Assembly: GCA_009741485.1 (NCBI GenBank)
Contig: CM019227.1
Coordinates: 12,067,647-12,131,646 of the forward strand
Length of the DNA stretch: 64,000 nt
Direction of reading: 5' to 3'
Origin: Malurus cyaneus samueli
Lineage: Eukaryota > Chordata > Aves > Passeriformes > Maluridae
A model generated the notes under the pieces. That model saw only the letters and a program-made list of their open reading frames with translations. It was not told the origin of the DNA and ran no database searches. Within the stretch, counting starts at the first letter, position 1; every line of letters begins with the position of its first letter. The position numbers were made by a program, and so were the translations under genes. Positions 27,001 through 38,875 of the stretch are shown in pieces.

Positions 27001-28207
27001 AGTGATGGGGCAGTCAGAGCATTTACCCAAGAGTTAAAGCTGGGTAAAGCTTCCAGGCACATCCATATGCTCTATATCATAGTTTGCCCCCTTCTAACTT
27101 CAGCAAAGTGCAGGTGTTATGGGGGAACATTTTCCAAGGAGCAAGTGAATTATGCTGATGAATCTCATTTATTTGCTAATGAGATGTGTAATTCCTAAGA
27201 ATCATTTTGAAAATGTACCTCACCCTGTTTAAAAGTATCTTTGTGTTCTCTAAGGGTGAGGCATTTCCCCTGAACCTTGAAATGAGCTGGTAGAAGAAAT
27301 CAGGACTTCATGCTTTCTGGGGAAAACCTAAATCACACAGAACTATATCAAAGTAACAACTGGTGTAGGCAGGGAATGATTTATAATGGTGAGGCTGAAA
27401 ACTTTATTTCAGACTCCTGAGTAATTGCAACAAAAAGAAAATCTCTCTGACATGAGGCTGAGAAAAGGCAAAAGTGAATATGCTGCCATTTATATATTTT
27501 TAAATGGAACAGACAGTTCAGAAATTGAATGGTTGTGCACAGCTGGCAAAGTGTGCCAGGAAAAATAATCAAAGAAAAGAGGAAAGTGAGGGACAGAGAA
27601 AGAGAGGAAGATTACAAGTAAAATCACCACAATGGAAATACAGGGATACTAACCTGGAAGATGCATGACCTCATAAAAGATAACTAAAGGAACTGAAAAT
27701 AGAATTAAACAAAAAAAAAAGTAATATAATTAAGCAATCTGACAGTAGTTATTACTTTGCTTATTGGTCAAGTGGGTTTGCCTAGTAAATACAATTTTAT
27801 ACACAAAACAAATGGAAACATTTTGGCTTGGTTAAGAAAAGGATAAGAAAATGACAGTAACACCTGAAAGCTGAATTTGACATGTGCACTATACAGCTTA
27901 TTCAAGTGTCTTCTCTTCTGATGTGCCACTGTTGCTAAAACAGCTTGCCCAAAAATGGCAGCAATCGCAGGAGAAGTGAGAGCTCTAATAATTAATGGCA
28001 GTGATGTAATTACATGATGTCTGTTTCTTTAGTAAGAACTAAAATGTCAGGAGGAAGAAATGCTTTAAAATAGCTGTTGAAATAAGTTGAATTAAGAGTG
28101 CTTAGAAAGAAACTTCGAAATATGAGCACTATGGGTAACTATACATGGTTAGAACAACTTCAGTTCCTGCATTACCTCAGTGATTCAAACCTCTGAGCTT
28201 GGCCTCT

Positions 28208-28261
28208 CTCCTGGAGACCTCCAGATGGCTTTGGAGGTTACCCTGGATAACTATCCAGGGT
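28208..28261. repeat. Cluster of overlapping hairpins
   Basis: Three inverted repeats lie within about 55 bases. CTGGAG-AC-CTCCAG is a 6-bp stem. ACCTCCA and TGGAGGT form a 7-bp stem around 8 bases and share sequence with the first. ACCCTGGATA and TATCCAGGGT (28240-28249 and 28252-28261) form a perfect 10-bp stem with a 2-base centre. The first two stems are mutually exclusive. No function can be assigned. The 80-codon + frame starting at 28199 runs through them and has no recognised domain. Confidence 0.75.
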
Positions 28262-30852
28262 TATAAAGAGATTAAAGAGATTCCAGAACCATCAAGAGAG
28301 ATTTCAGAAAGTGAACATCAAGTATCGGCAGATGTGAAGCTAATCTGTGATGAGGCCAAGACACCTGAAGGAATCTGTCTGTCTGAAATCACTGCTGCCT
28401 TTCACACTCTAGAACCACCATCACATGTCAGCCTTGTGTGAGTTCCCCCTAAAAATTGGTCTAGAGCCCTGTAACAATCTTAGAGAAACAGAATTGCTGA
28501 GAAAGTTGTCTACTCTAACTCACATTAGTCCAAGTCTGCCCCCACAGTAAAACTATGTAATGATATGTTTTTAAATTGCATGAAACAAAAAAAAAAAAAT
28601 TCAAAATCATACTTGTGAATTTGGAGGTGATAAATGATGCAGATTGAAGTGAAAATAAATTTATCCCTTTCTATTTGCCATTTGCTGGCTGTTCTCATAC
28701 ATGCAATTTACCCCAACAGAAATCTGCAAAAACAAAGTCAGGTGCAATTTCTCACAACAGACTTTATAAAAACAAAGAACTGTCTGGAGGGTTAGTCTTT
28801 CCCTAGGGCTAATTAGGAGTTAAACTATGCTGAGAAGCTATCTTTGTAAATGATAGCTATTGTATGCTATTAAATACCAATTACTAGGGTAAGCTGATTC
28901 CTACCACATAAAGATTAATTTACAAGGTGTATTGAAGGAATTACTGAACATTTTTTAAAATGGTAATAGCTGAGATTATTAATGATTCTGACAACAAAGC
29001 AACCCCTTCTGTTCTTCACTAAGATCATGAAGTTCAGTCAATGTTTCCAGAGAAGCTGTGTCTGCTCTCTCAGAGACAGCAGAAGTGTCTGTGGCACTGA
29101 CACTGAAGGGTCTCAGGTGCACAGGGATGCTGAACAGTGGCACTGGGGCAATTTTCCTGTACAATGTGTGGAAAGGTCTCTCCCTCTCTCTGGCTGTCGC
29201 TTCTGCCTGCATTTGGTGATATTTTGCTGCCTTCAAAAGTCCCAGTTCCTGTTTCTGCAACAGGGGAGACCAGCCTGAAGGAGAAGCCTCTAGAAATTAA
29301 CTGACAAGGGTTAGGAAATTCCAATGTCAAAGACAGAAACTTATGTCCAAAGTCCATTGTCAGAGCAGATTTTCAGTATTTATTCAATTTGCACATGATG
29401 ATTTGAGGACACAGATGACTCTGCCATTTTGTCATTTACAAGCAATTCCCAACACCTACGATAGCTGTTCACAAGAAAACACAATTTCAGGGAGCTACTT
29501 TTTTCATTTTCTTGTCCAATTTATTCTTCTTTTGTTGTTATGACCTTTACAAAATATTATTTGTGTGGTTTTCATTTGCTCCTCCATGAGTTGTCCTCTC
29601 ATTTGCTTTTCGTTCCATCCTACATTCTTCTCAATCTCTACACAACAGTGGGTGCATTTCTGTCATTTTTCTGTTGGCCTTCCCTTTAAACATATTTTCC
29701 TAACATTTGGTTTTCTATTAGCCTATGTCCCTGAAAACACCAGAAACATGATTAATCAGCTACTGATCTTTTTCTCCTGCTCCCTTTACTAAAACATTTG
29801 AAAGACTATTCTCTGCTGCCCTGTGACTCCTCTGCAGCTTGGAGCTGGCAGCTCGAGTTGTTTTTCCAAGGGTAATTCATCTCCTTGCTTTCTATGCACA
29901 GTTACTAACAAATCAATCAAACTCCTACATCTGAATTTAGGAGAGGCCTCGGACGGCAGGCGACACTATTTCAACTTGTATCAAAAAGGGACATGCAAAG
30001 AAACAAAGAGACAGAGCTGCTCCCTCATTTTGTTTGAATGGAAAGAGCTATTTATTTAAGTCTACAGCTGCCTGGAAATCCGACACGTACTTAATAGAAA
30101 TTCCAGTTTCTTTGGTATAGCAATACCTAAAGTCACCACTACATTTTTGGAGGGCTTGGATAGAAAGATGAATCCTTGGGATGAAAGCTTGGTTATGATG
30201 AACTTATTAAACAACTGGGTATAAATGTCAGTACAATAAGGGAGCATGAAGTCTACCTGCACATTATGTAAATATGGAAAAATAATTATATTTTAGGTGG
30301 GATGATTACTGTAGGTGACAGAACATGTTTCCTTTTTTGTCATCAGTCAAGTCAAAGTTGCAGGAAACTTAACATATTTCCCTATAATATTAGTACCCTA
30401 GCATTAGGAAACCATTAAATAACAACATTTCTCAGAGGTATTAATTAGAGAGGCTTTGGTTTATGCTCCTAAACCCTTTAAGATTTTTTTTTTATAAAGG
30501 TCATTTTGTGAAGAGCTGAATGTTTGAAATTCAGAGTGTAAAAACCTGCAGCTAAGGGGAGAAAGAAACTACATAAAAAAATTTAAAACAAAGGTATTTT
30601 CCAGCAGCCTTTATACAATGCTTCTTCAAATAATACAGCATGTGGGGGAAATACATGCAATTCCTCCCTGCCCCCTAGCAGCTATTTGTAAGGGCAAAAA
30701 AATATGATCTCTGACAAACTTAGGAGCCTTTTGCTCTTTCCAGGCAATCCCAGTGCCCCAGCAGGCCCGGGAAAACTGCATTTGCCTCCTCCCTCACAGC
30801 AGCCACTGGAGCTGGGCAGGCAGGCAGGGCCAGAGGGGCTGGAGAGCGAGCC

Positions 30853-30960
30853 ATGAACATAAACGTGAACGTGAACATGGATATGAACATGGACATGAAC
30901 GTGAATGTGAACATGAACACGAACATGGACATGAACATGAATATGGACATGAACATGAGC
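30853..30960. repeat. Imperfect hexanucleotide array, ATGAAC type
   Basis: Eighteen consecutive 6-bp units occur with variants ATGAAC, GTGAAC, ATGGAC, ATGGAT, GTGAAT, ATGAAT, ACGAAC, ATAAAC and ATGAGC. Read as codons the + strand alternates Met/Val with Asn/Asp, and the minus strand is Met/Phe/Ser-rich. This simple-repeat origin explains the open frames over the interval. It directly abuts the GC-rich, CpG-enriched block to its right. Confidence 0.95.
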
Positions 30961-31000
30961 CCCACAGGGCTGGGCAGCCTCTGTAGGGGACTCTCAAAAA

Positions 31001-31620
31001 CGCTCCTGGGATCACTTCACCGCAGTGAACTGCGGGAGTGCTGCTGCAGAGCTCTCTGCCCTTCCACCCTGCTCCTGACTCCTTTCGGGACAGCTGGAGG
31101 GAGGAAATCGTACAAAACGCAAACGTAGCTGCGCTCGCCTGCAACAAGCAGAATACTTGTTACTGTGCCCGTGACCCCACGGCAAGAGCTCTCCCAGCCG
31201 TGTTCTGTGCACGGCAGCGAAGGAAGAGCCCAGCTGGCTCCCTTCCCGCTCAGCTCTGCACAGTGACACAACTTTCCCCGGCACAGTGAATCAGCTCCCG
31301 GCTCTGAGCGCTCCCGAGCCCTGCAGCGCTGCTGCCGCCCTGGGGACACCGGGAGGCTCCAGCCACCAGCCCAGGGCCAGGAGAGCCTGCAATGCCCTCC
31401 TCTGCTCCCAGAACCGTGCCTCTGGGCTCAGGGCTCGGCCAAAAGGCAGCACCCAACCCGGGGGCTGCTCTGGGCGCCAGGATGGGCTCACATCTCACAT
31501 CCAGCCCTGCACCCAAACACACCCAGCCGCATTGCAAAGGGCACGGGAGCCCCTCTGTCTGAGCCGGGCTCCTGTCAGCCTGGGAGGAAAAGCTGCTCTG
31601 GCTCAGGGATGCCAGGCAAA
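31001..31620. promoter_or_regulatory. CpG-enriched GC block, weak intragenic CpG-island candidate
   Basis: By hand count there are 29 CpG dinucleotides in this 620-base interval, in an otherwise CpG-poor window. A few more follow to about 31860. G+C is clearly above the flanks. By rough estimate the observed/expected CpG ratio is near, but perhaps just under, the usual 0.6 threshold. No TATA box or start site can be picked. It might be an intragenic promoter for an alternative SHISA9 transcript or a non-coding RNA, or simply an unmethylated GC-rich stretch. The many mutually overlapping open frames (up to 145 codons) have no recognisable domains. Confidence 0.35.
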
Positions 31621-33364
31621 ACACACTGACAGAAAGCTTTTGAACAATTAAAACCCACTCTCCACAGGGGCTACCTGTTTGCTCCATTCACAAGAGAGAA
31701 TCTCAGCCCTGGCGCACATCTTTGGTGCGTTTTCACACTACGGAAGGGGAGAAGGGAGAGGAGTTTTGTCTGAGCTACCTACAAAGAGCAGAATCTGGGA
31801 GTCGTGCCCATCTGTCTCACCGTGCCCCGTCTCTGAGAGCAGCAGCACAGTTCAGAGCAGCGAGTTTCACAGCATCAGCTTTCACATCAGCACATTTCAG
31901 AGCAACGACCTGCAGGACATGCAAGTCCAGCTGCAAACAACCTCTGCAGTGTGGCCAGCACAGAAGGAGCACTACTTCAGCTCCGGAAAAGTAATGAAGT
32001 TTAATGGTCCAACTACGCCTTTGTCTTTAAGGAAATAGAGAGTTTTTATACTTCCTCATCTACATAAACATTCTTTAGAAAGAACTGGTAACAAGTAAAA
32101 CTAGAAAATTAGATTCAGAAAGTCAGTTTCTAGTTTAGAATATTCTTCACGATTTTTTTTTCATGCAGATTATTGTCATTACTTGCTTCTAATAACAACA
32201 GGGTCCTTACATGCCCTCTCACACATTTTCACTAAAATTTGATTTGAAGTATTTACTTACTTTCATATTTATCTTTGTCATTCTCTGCTTGGAGGAGGCC
32301 TGGCTGGTCTGAGGGCTTACAGCATCAGACAGTCTGTCACTCCTCATGTTTCCTTGCTCTGTCACAATTTAATATATTTTGTCCTGCTAGCTGCTATGAA
32401 TCAGGAGCTCAGTTTGGTCCGAAAGGAGTCCAAATGGGTGAGCAAGTGGCATTACATAATGACCAGCTACAGCTGGAGTCTGGGTTGCTGTTGTTACTGA
32501 GCTCTCTCGGTTATAAATGTTTTCCCATTATGTCTCATACCTTGGCTGGGCAGCAGCAGCACAGGGATCAAAGCCTTCCCCTCACTCCTGGATCTGTGCA
32601 TGTGAGCAGAGCTCTGTGTCCTTCCTCCTTCACCAACCAACCTGGCACTGTGGGACCCTGGAAATGAGGCAGGGTCTGCTTTTCGGTGTGTAAGCCACAA
32701 TAATTGCCGTGATTACCTCCTATTAGCATCCTCATTATCTCAGTCACATCCACAGTTTTTTCATGCAGCCTTTTGTTTGTGAGGAAATGGATGTGATCGG
32801 GCAGCTGAGAACTATGGGAGACAGCATAAGACCAAACTTGGTGCTTGTGAAAAATCAAAATGAAGCCTCTGCTCATGAAACAGATCAACCACAAGCCTGG
32901 TGCCTGTTTGTGACAACTGAATTAGAGACATTTTTCAAACAGTTCATTCCAATATAAAGGCTAAACTTGTAAAGGTCAGCAGAATGCTGAGTTATTTCCT
33001 ATTAAAACGTCGGTTGCTGAAGGATGCTTTTCTAGTGTAACTAGATTTTCAAGAGATTTTTCAGCTTTGTTTATATGATTTTTTTTTTCTGCTTATGCAT
33101 TTTGTAGGAGAATTACTTCTGCATTTTGGCTTTGTTTTGAAGACAGTTGCTAGACAGAGAAATCCTGGATACATATTATTGCTCATTAACAACTGAATAT
33201 GAGTCCCCCTTTTTTTTTTTTGTTTGTTTATTAACAGAAGAAAACACTACATAGGTACAATGTGGATCAAAAGTAGTGGGAGCTGATTATGCTTATGCTT
33301 GAAAGGATTTTGAAATTTCAGAATTTGGTTTGTTTCTCGTTTGGATAAAAACGAAGTATTTTGG
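31621..33364. other. Intronic stretch, no gene seen
   Basis: Transition from the CpG-enriched block back to AT-rich DNA. Frames of 119 (31679-32038) and 130 codons (32275-32667) are open on the + strand without recognisable domains or good splice borders. Confidence 0.55.
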
Positions 33365-33640
33365 CACTCTCTGCAAGAGGCCAGTCCAGCACCGGCTGTC
33401 CTGCACCTCACGGACACAGCTGTGGAGCTGGACAGCCAACTCCTGAGGAGCTGCAGACCAGAAAGCCAAAATCCCAGTGCCACATGGGCGCCCTGCACCA
33501 GAGCCAGGAGCGCAGCCAGTCCCCAGCAGCCCTTCAGATGTGCGGCAGAGCTGAGGGAGCCGGGGAGCAGCTCTGACCGCCGGGCAGGGAGCAGAGGTGC
33601 TCTGCAGCAGCTGCCAGAGCCCGACAGAACCTCCAAAGCA
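33365..33640. other. GC-rich block beside the higher-order minisatellite
   Basis: A GC-rich segment with CAGCAG, CCAGAGCC and GAGCTG words, about 140 bases left of the 33.78 kb minisatellite. The longest frame of the window (171 codons, minus, 33247-33762) crosses it. That peptide is Leu/Ser/Arg-rich with no domain I know, and a 118-codon frame is open opposite it. Confidence 0.55.
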
Positions 33641-33780
33641 TGGCCATTCTTCACCAGCCTTTGGTTAAATGCTGAGTGCCCCCGGGTGATGCTTTGATCT
33701 GTGCAATCATCTCCACTCCCAGCATTTCTGAGCAGCTTTAGCTGGGGCTCCAAAGCACACATTCCACAAAAGCTGTATGT

Positions 33781-33996
33781 CTGGCCCCATCAGAATTCCT
33801 GGCCCCATCCGGATGCCTCACTTCATCAAGGTGCCTCACTCTATCAGAATACCTCACTCCATCAGGATGCCTGGCCCCATCAGGATGCCTGGCCCCATCA
33901 GAATTCCTGGTCCCATCAGGATGCCTCGCTCCATCAGGGTGCCTCACTCCATCAGGATACCTCACTCCATCAGGATGCCTGGCCCCATCAGGCTCC
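33781..33996. repeat. Minisatellite: 18-bp units in a 108-bp higher-order repeat
   Basis: Twelve contiguous 18-bp units run through the interval. Two unit types alternate in blocks: one begins CTGGCCCCATCAG and the other CTCACTCCATCAG. The order A-A-B-B-B-A occurs twice, and unit n closely matches unit n+6: units 1 and 7 both carry CAGAATTC, units 4 and 10 both end in ATA, and units 5 and 11 are the same. The array is thus two copies of a 108-bp block. Because 18 is a multiple of three and units lack stops, open frames run through on both strands (114 codons minus, 106-114 plus). These look like by-products of the repeat. Confidence 0.95.
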
Positions 33997-34696
33997 TTCC
34001 CAAATCCACTCTTCTGAGAGTATCCCATTGTTGGACCAGGTCTGATGCTGCAGGCTTGAATGTGTTCAGGATTAGAGCCCAATGGATTTCACACTGAGAA
34101 CAATCAAGAGATAAACTGCAGCATTCTTTGAAACTCTTGTGGAACAGTCTGCTTCTGAAGACTAGGGACAAGTGAAAAACACATTTACATGAATTTATAA
34201 TATTTAAATTTTTAGTCCTCCTTTTACTCTTCTTGAAGAACAAAGAAAATACTAATGATTCTCTGCTATTTAGGAGTGGGGGAAAACACATGAATAATAA
34301 ATATCATTAGTGCCAGCAGCAATTATAACTTAGTTGCCCACAGACAATGAACTCACAACTGAATTTGATATCATTTTCCATAGCTAGAATTAAGACTCAG
34401 TATATTTATTACATGAAGATTATGACACTTGTATTTAGTTCACATTCAAGAGGCTGTTCTAGTTGTACTTTGTTTTAAAATCAGAATTACTCATTTGAGA
34501 CTCATTAGAGTTAAGCCATGGGCCCTGAGTTTTACTACAGGGCTTCAGGTCTCTGCACAGACTCCTTTAGCTTCAAGTGTTTTGGGGTTTAAAAGTGAAT
34601 TCCTAATTTAACAAAACTTAAGTTATAGTTCTTTGTATTTTCTCAGAATTATTACTTTTTATTAGCACTTCTAGCTTTGGTGCTTTCAAAACACAA

Positions 34697-34748
34697 TTAA
34701 AAAAAATAAAAAAAAAAACAAAAACCCCAACAAAACAACAAAACAAAT
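34697..34748. repeat. A-rich low-complexity tract
   Basis: A-runs interrupted by single T or C residues pass into AAAACCCCAACAAAACAACA-type sequence. Low complexity only. Confidence 0.85.
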
Positions 34749-34969
34749 GACATCCTGAATAAAGGATCCAACTGGCTTATTCTTGATGGGGTGGCTGACC
34801 TTCCCAAACAACCAGTTGTTTCACCTTAATTCTTCTGCAGGTTGTGTATTTTAAATTCTTTCTATGAGGTTTTTTTTTTTAAATTCTTTCAGTGATTAAA
34901 ACACTGCACTGTAAAAAGAGATTTCCTGTGAAGCAGACACATATATAATCACTGGCTACAATATATCAA

Positions 34970-35395
34970 CACATTTATGCCCGTTTAGGCTTACACAGCT
35001 CCAAGTGTAGGAGTGGGTGGTTGTCCTGGCTCACACGTAACTGCTGCTGACGTACAATAATTGCCCAAACTTTAGAGGTTCAGCGCATCTCTCTCCATTC
35101 TGTTCCTGCAAACAATCACACCAATAACATACCAGAGTGATATAACAATTCAGGTCATTAACAGGTACTGTTTCATATGGCTGTGTGCAGCAATATCATT
35201 CTGGGCTCTTGATATTGGCTCTGATAATGCTTAGTTGAATTCCACCTAAAAATAGGTATGAACGAAAGCTATTCGGAGGAGGATATATTAAAATTTTATA
35301 ATGTGTTTTCCAGTGCCTCATTCAAATCTTGGCTATTTCCCTGCATAATCAGTTTGCGTGGTTGAAGGTTGAACTCAAAGGGCTGAATCCTGAAA
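34970..35395. promoter_or_regulatory. Candidate conserved non-coding element
   Basis: About 400 bases of unique, non-repetitive sequence with a CRE-like TGACGT at 35048, then ACAATAATTGCCC, CAACAATATCATTC-like words, CTAAAAATAGG (MEF2-like) near 35247 and TGCATAATCAG near 35343. It is offered on motif texture alone. Confidence 0.2.
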
Positions 35396-36195
35396 ACAGC
35401 AGTTCCTGCAAACAATATTGCTGGAATTGGGAGTTTTCTCCAAACCCCACACACAACAAAAATGATCCTCCATCAGGGACTAGGCTGAGGATATATGGTC
35501 TTTAGCCAGGAAAAGACCAAGGTGCCTGCAGAGTGCCATTGTGTGGGATAGCTTTAGATGTTTAATACATTGTGCTCAAGCACTTTTATCAAATGGGTCC
35601 CATACGGAAAATAAAATAATCCAGGTGAAAGCCAGCTCTTGTTCCTTCTTGCCCTCAGCTGTTCCAGGACTCCACACAAGTGATGTGTCTCAAGGCACAG
35701 ACGATTCTGTGCAGTAGCTGATCTAGCTGGGAACAGCCTGGTTTGGTTCCAGAAGCACCAGAGCAGGGCTCTCCCAGCCACGGCTCTCCCACTGAGATGT
35801 CGCTCTGCTTCTGTCTTCTCACTCAAATTGCTCCTGCACAGAGCTGGGATTCTACAGGTTCACAGTTAAAATGCAAAGTAGTGTTTCTTTCCCTTGATTT
35901 TACATTGCTTGTGTTACTGTGTCACACACAAAATGACATCAGAGGCTGAGCGATGTGACTCCCCAAGCAAACCAGTGTAAAATGAAAAAAAAGTTAGCAA
36001 CCTGTTGCTGGCAGAATAGCTCACTCGTTAGAAACCACAGCACCTGATTGCACCTTCAGTCCCCAGGAAAGCCACTTATTTTAATATCCTGAAACATGGA
36101 ATGTGAAGCTTACTTATAGAAAAAAAAGAAAAATCCTTCTGAAAAATAACAGTTTAATTGTTTAATACATTGTCTCTTTCTCAACTTCCAGCATA

Positions 36196-36622
36196 AAAGA
36201 ATAGAACAGAATGGACTATTCTGGTTGGAAGAGCAGTGATCACTGCACTGCCTGACCATGTTAAAGCAGGTTAAAGGCATTGCCCACATGCCCTTAAACA
36301 CTGGCAGCCCTGGGGCACTGACCACCCCTCTAGGGAGCTTGTTCCAGTGTCTGACCATCCTCTTGGTACAGAAATACTTCCTCACGGTCAGTCTAAACCC
36401 GCCCTGGTGCAGTGCTGAACCGTTCCCACAGATCCTGTCCCTGGATACCAGGGAGAAGGGATCAGCACCTCCCTCACCATGTCCCCTCCTCAGGATCCTC
36501 CCTCAGCCTTCTCCAACCCAGACCCACCCCGAGTCCTTATCTGCTTGGCACAGGACACCTTCCAGCCCTTTTGCCAGCTTTGTTGCCCTCCCCTGGGCAC
36601 GTTTCAGCAGAACTGTCTTTAG
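36196..36622 (-). mobile_element. CR1 LINE 3' fragment, about 430 bp
   Basis: This is the longest CR1 piece in the window. In the + direction it runs AGAATAGAACAGAATGG, then TTAAACACTGGCAGCC, GGGAGCTTGTTCCAGTGTCT, ATACTTCCTCACGGTCAGTC, CTCAGCCTTCTCCAACCCAG, TTTGTTGCCCTCCCCTGGGC and TTTCAGCAGAACTGTC. That is the reverse-complement order of CR1 from its 3' end into the region downstream of the reverse transcriptase. The element is 5'-truncated, as is typical. The open frames of 122 and 132 codons overlapping it on the + strand are antisense to the element and are not genes. Confidence 0.92.
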
Positions 36623-36960
36623 CTAAGCAAAATCTCTCAAGCCTTTGTTTTAAACGCACACTAGGAAGTGCAAGGCTCAGTGTGAACAAGGATTATTCTC
36701 TAAGGAAACCTTGTCAGGAAGTGACAACAGTTATTGCTCTAAAACAAATACATGTTCATATACACCTGCAAGACAGAGTGCCTACAACATCAAAATTGTT
36801 CCTCACTTAGATTTTCTTTATCATAATAAAGGTCAGGTTCTTTCACCAATCTCTAGTCAAGTGGACTGATGCATGTATAATAAATTACAGAAATGCCCTT
36901 TGAGCCTCTATTATTTTGTGAAAAGAAATAGCGAGGTAAGGGTGCTCATCCATCCATAAG

Positions 36961-36974
36961 AAAAAAAAAAAAAC
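36961..36974. repeat. Poly(A) tract
   Basis: Fourteen A residues are followed by CACCCAAAACACAAT. This is a simple repeat about 340 bases right of the 36.2-36.6 kb CR1 copy and unrelated to its tail, which is at the other end. Confidence 0.85.
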
Positions 36975-38424
36975 ACCCAAAACACAATAGAAAAGTCTTT
37001 CTTCTTTTCTTATTGAATTTCAAACAGAGAGACAGAAGAGTCCTATTACATTTTTTTAGTCCTGCCAAGGCCAAACAGATTCATAATTGGCAGTTAAGCA
37101 CATATTTATCTGCCTTCTGGGTCTGTCTCCAATCTGAAAGGAGAAAGATCTGACAATCTATTTCAATAAACACAATAACTGTTGACACACAAGGAGGAAT
37201 TCTTACAGTATTTATCTGTGGGACAACAGTCTGAGTGGTGCAGCTTTCTCCAACTTATGCTGATTGCAGGCAAAGCACAGAATTTTGCTGTGGCTTCAAA
37301 ACACACCTGAGTTGCAAACATTTAAACAAAACCTAATAAAAACATGGAGAGATGCTGGACACACTTCTCATTTCCATGTTCTGTGTGGCTATTGCATCAT
37401 TAATATCCAGAACTAGCAATAAAATATGCACAGCATATAGGTGAATAATCTTTTTTCTCCTACAATTTTCTGAAAGAAATTAGGATTAATGAGCATTTGT
37501 TAACCCCAGCATAAATCAGATGGAGTGTTCAGAAGAGAAGCTGTTCTGATGCCCTGTCCTATGTCTCTGTATATTATGCTCTCTAATGTTTATACTCAGT
37601 TTCTCACTATAAACTGCAAGGACAACTGGTGTTTAATGAAAGACAAACTCTGTTTGAATTTTTTTTCCATTTTTTGGGGGCTTTTTGATGTGATTCCTGT
37701 AAGCACTAGAGGAGATAACAAAACATTAGCAGTTCTCTGTGGATATAAGTGATCCTGCCAGATATAGAATTTAATAAAAAAGATCTTGCTGCTGAAATGA
37801 AACAGGGGGTTACTTGGCCATATGCTTTCTGTGCTTAAAGATCACAAGTTCAATAGAGACATTTGAGTTTCTGGCTCCAAAACTACATTTTGTGTGTGGA
37901 TTGTGCTGGATGTGGAAAGGCTCCATGCTGGATGGGCTGGATTAGAATGGCAGATCCAATCTCTCTTGCAGAAATTTTGCTGTTCCCTTGATTATAAAGT
38001 TTTGTCTAATTTGATTTTTGTTTCCAATTGTTTGATAAAAAAGGGCCTTAGAAAATCATCATACATTTCAACCATTTTTTCTCATTGAAAACTAAACCAT
38101 TCCTACTAAGCTGCCTCATATTAATACTTAAGTTTTCCAACCATACATGAATCCATTCTACCAGGCAATGAGCAAACACAAGCTGCCATAAAAACTGCAT
38201 AGACCAGTTTAGAAAAACTTTGTCATGCTGTAACAATTCTCTAACTGAAAATGAAAAAAACCCCACTGGCAGTGTTTTCACTCCTTGGAAAGACAGAGGA
38301 AGAGAAGCAGGTTACCCTCCTAATCAAGCAAAGGGGTCACATCAGCAAGAATCACCCCTGGGTGAAACATGACTGTTGTTTAATAGATCATAGAAAGTCA
38401 ACAATAAAAGATTAGAACACGGCC

Positions 38425-38700
38425 CAAAAATCCATAATTAAGATACAGAAGGGAGGCTAAATGATTGCTATATAATTTGTCTGTAATTATACTGGAAAGA
38501 AACTATTAACCACAGCATTTCTGGCTGTAAATATGTAATACAGAGAGAATTTTCCTGAGGTAGCACTGATTAACGTTGGAGGTAAATTATAGTAAATACA
38601 AAGGGAAAACCACTTACAGCGTATTGAATTTCTGTGGGAAGTTTGAGTAATGATCCATTATTGTAAACAGAAATTATTTACAGTAACACGCTGTGAGAAG
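38425..38700. promoter_or_regulatory. Candidate conserved non-coding element
   Basis: Unique AT-rich sequence with CCATAATTAAGA, GTCTGTAATTATACTGG, GATTAACG and GATCCATTATTGTAAAC. No repeats and no open frame over 60 codons are present. The TAAT and forkhead-like (GTAAAC) cores are the only basis for the call. Confidence 0.18.
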
Positions 38701-38850
38701 CAGTTCTGAAAGAATTAATACATTAATACGAGGACATTGCCTTTGGCCACAAAAGAAGTTCACAGGCATGCAAATATCAGAGCTTCAAGCAGCTCCCCTT
38801 AGGGCAGGGACTGTATCTTTTTCTGCCTGGCAAATTCTTAACACATCAGG

Positions 38851-38875
38851 AATAAATAAATAAAAAAAAAAAAAA
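38851..38875. repeat. (AATA)n/poly(A) tract
   Basis: AATAAATAAAT is followed by 14 A residues, then CAACACAGC. Simple repeat. Confidence 0.9.

Larger units (their letters stand above)
19101..30700. other. Intronic stretch, no gene seen
   Basis: AT-rich unique sequence with the short duplications at 22.4 and 24.0 kb and the hairpin cluster at 28.2 kb. All open frames are under 110 codons and unrecognised. The frame at 22484-22753 has the word YQHYE, which briefly resembles a SHISA9 segment (HVQHYEN), but its neighbours do not match. Confidence 0.6.

Noticed and set aside
30853..30960. Met-Asn repeat protein encoded by the ATGAAC array
   Set aside because: The peptide pattern is fully explained by a 6-bp simple repeat, which is open in several frames on both strands.
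33247..33762. 171-codon minus-strand frame, longest in the window
   Set aside because: It lies over a GC-rich block where stops are rare, is opposed by a 118-codon + frame, and has no domain or splice signals.
36258..36810. 122- and 132-codon + frames
   Set aside because: They are largely antisense to the CR1 fragment at 36196-36622.
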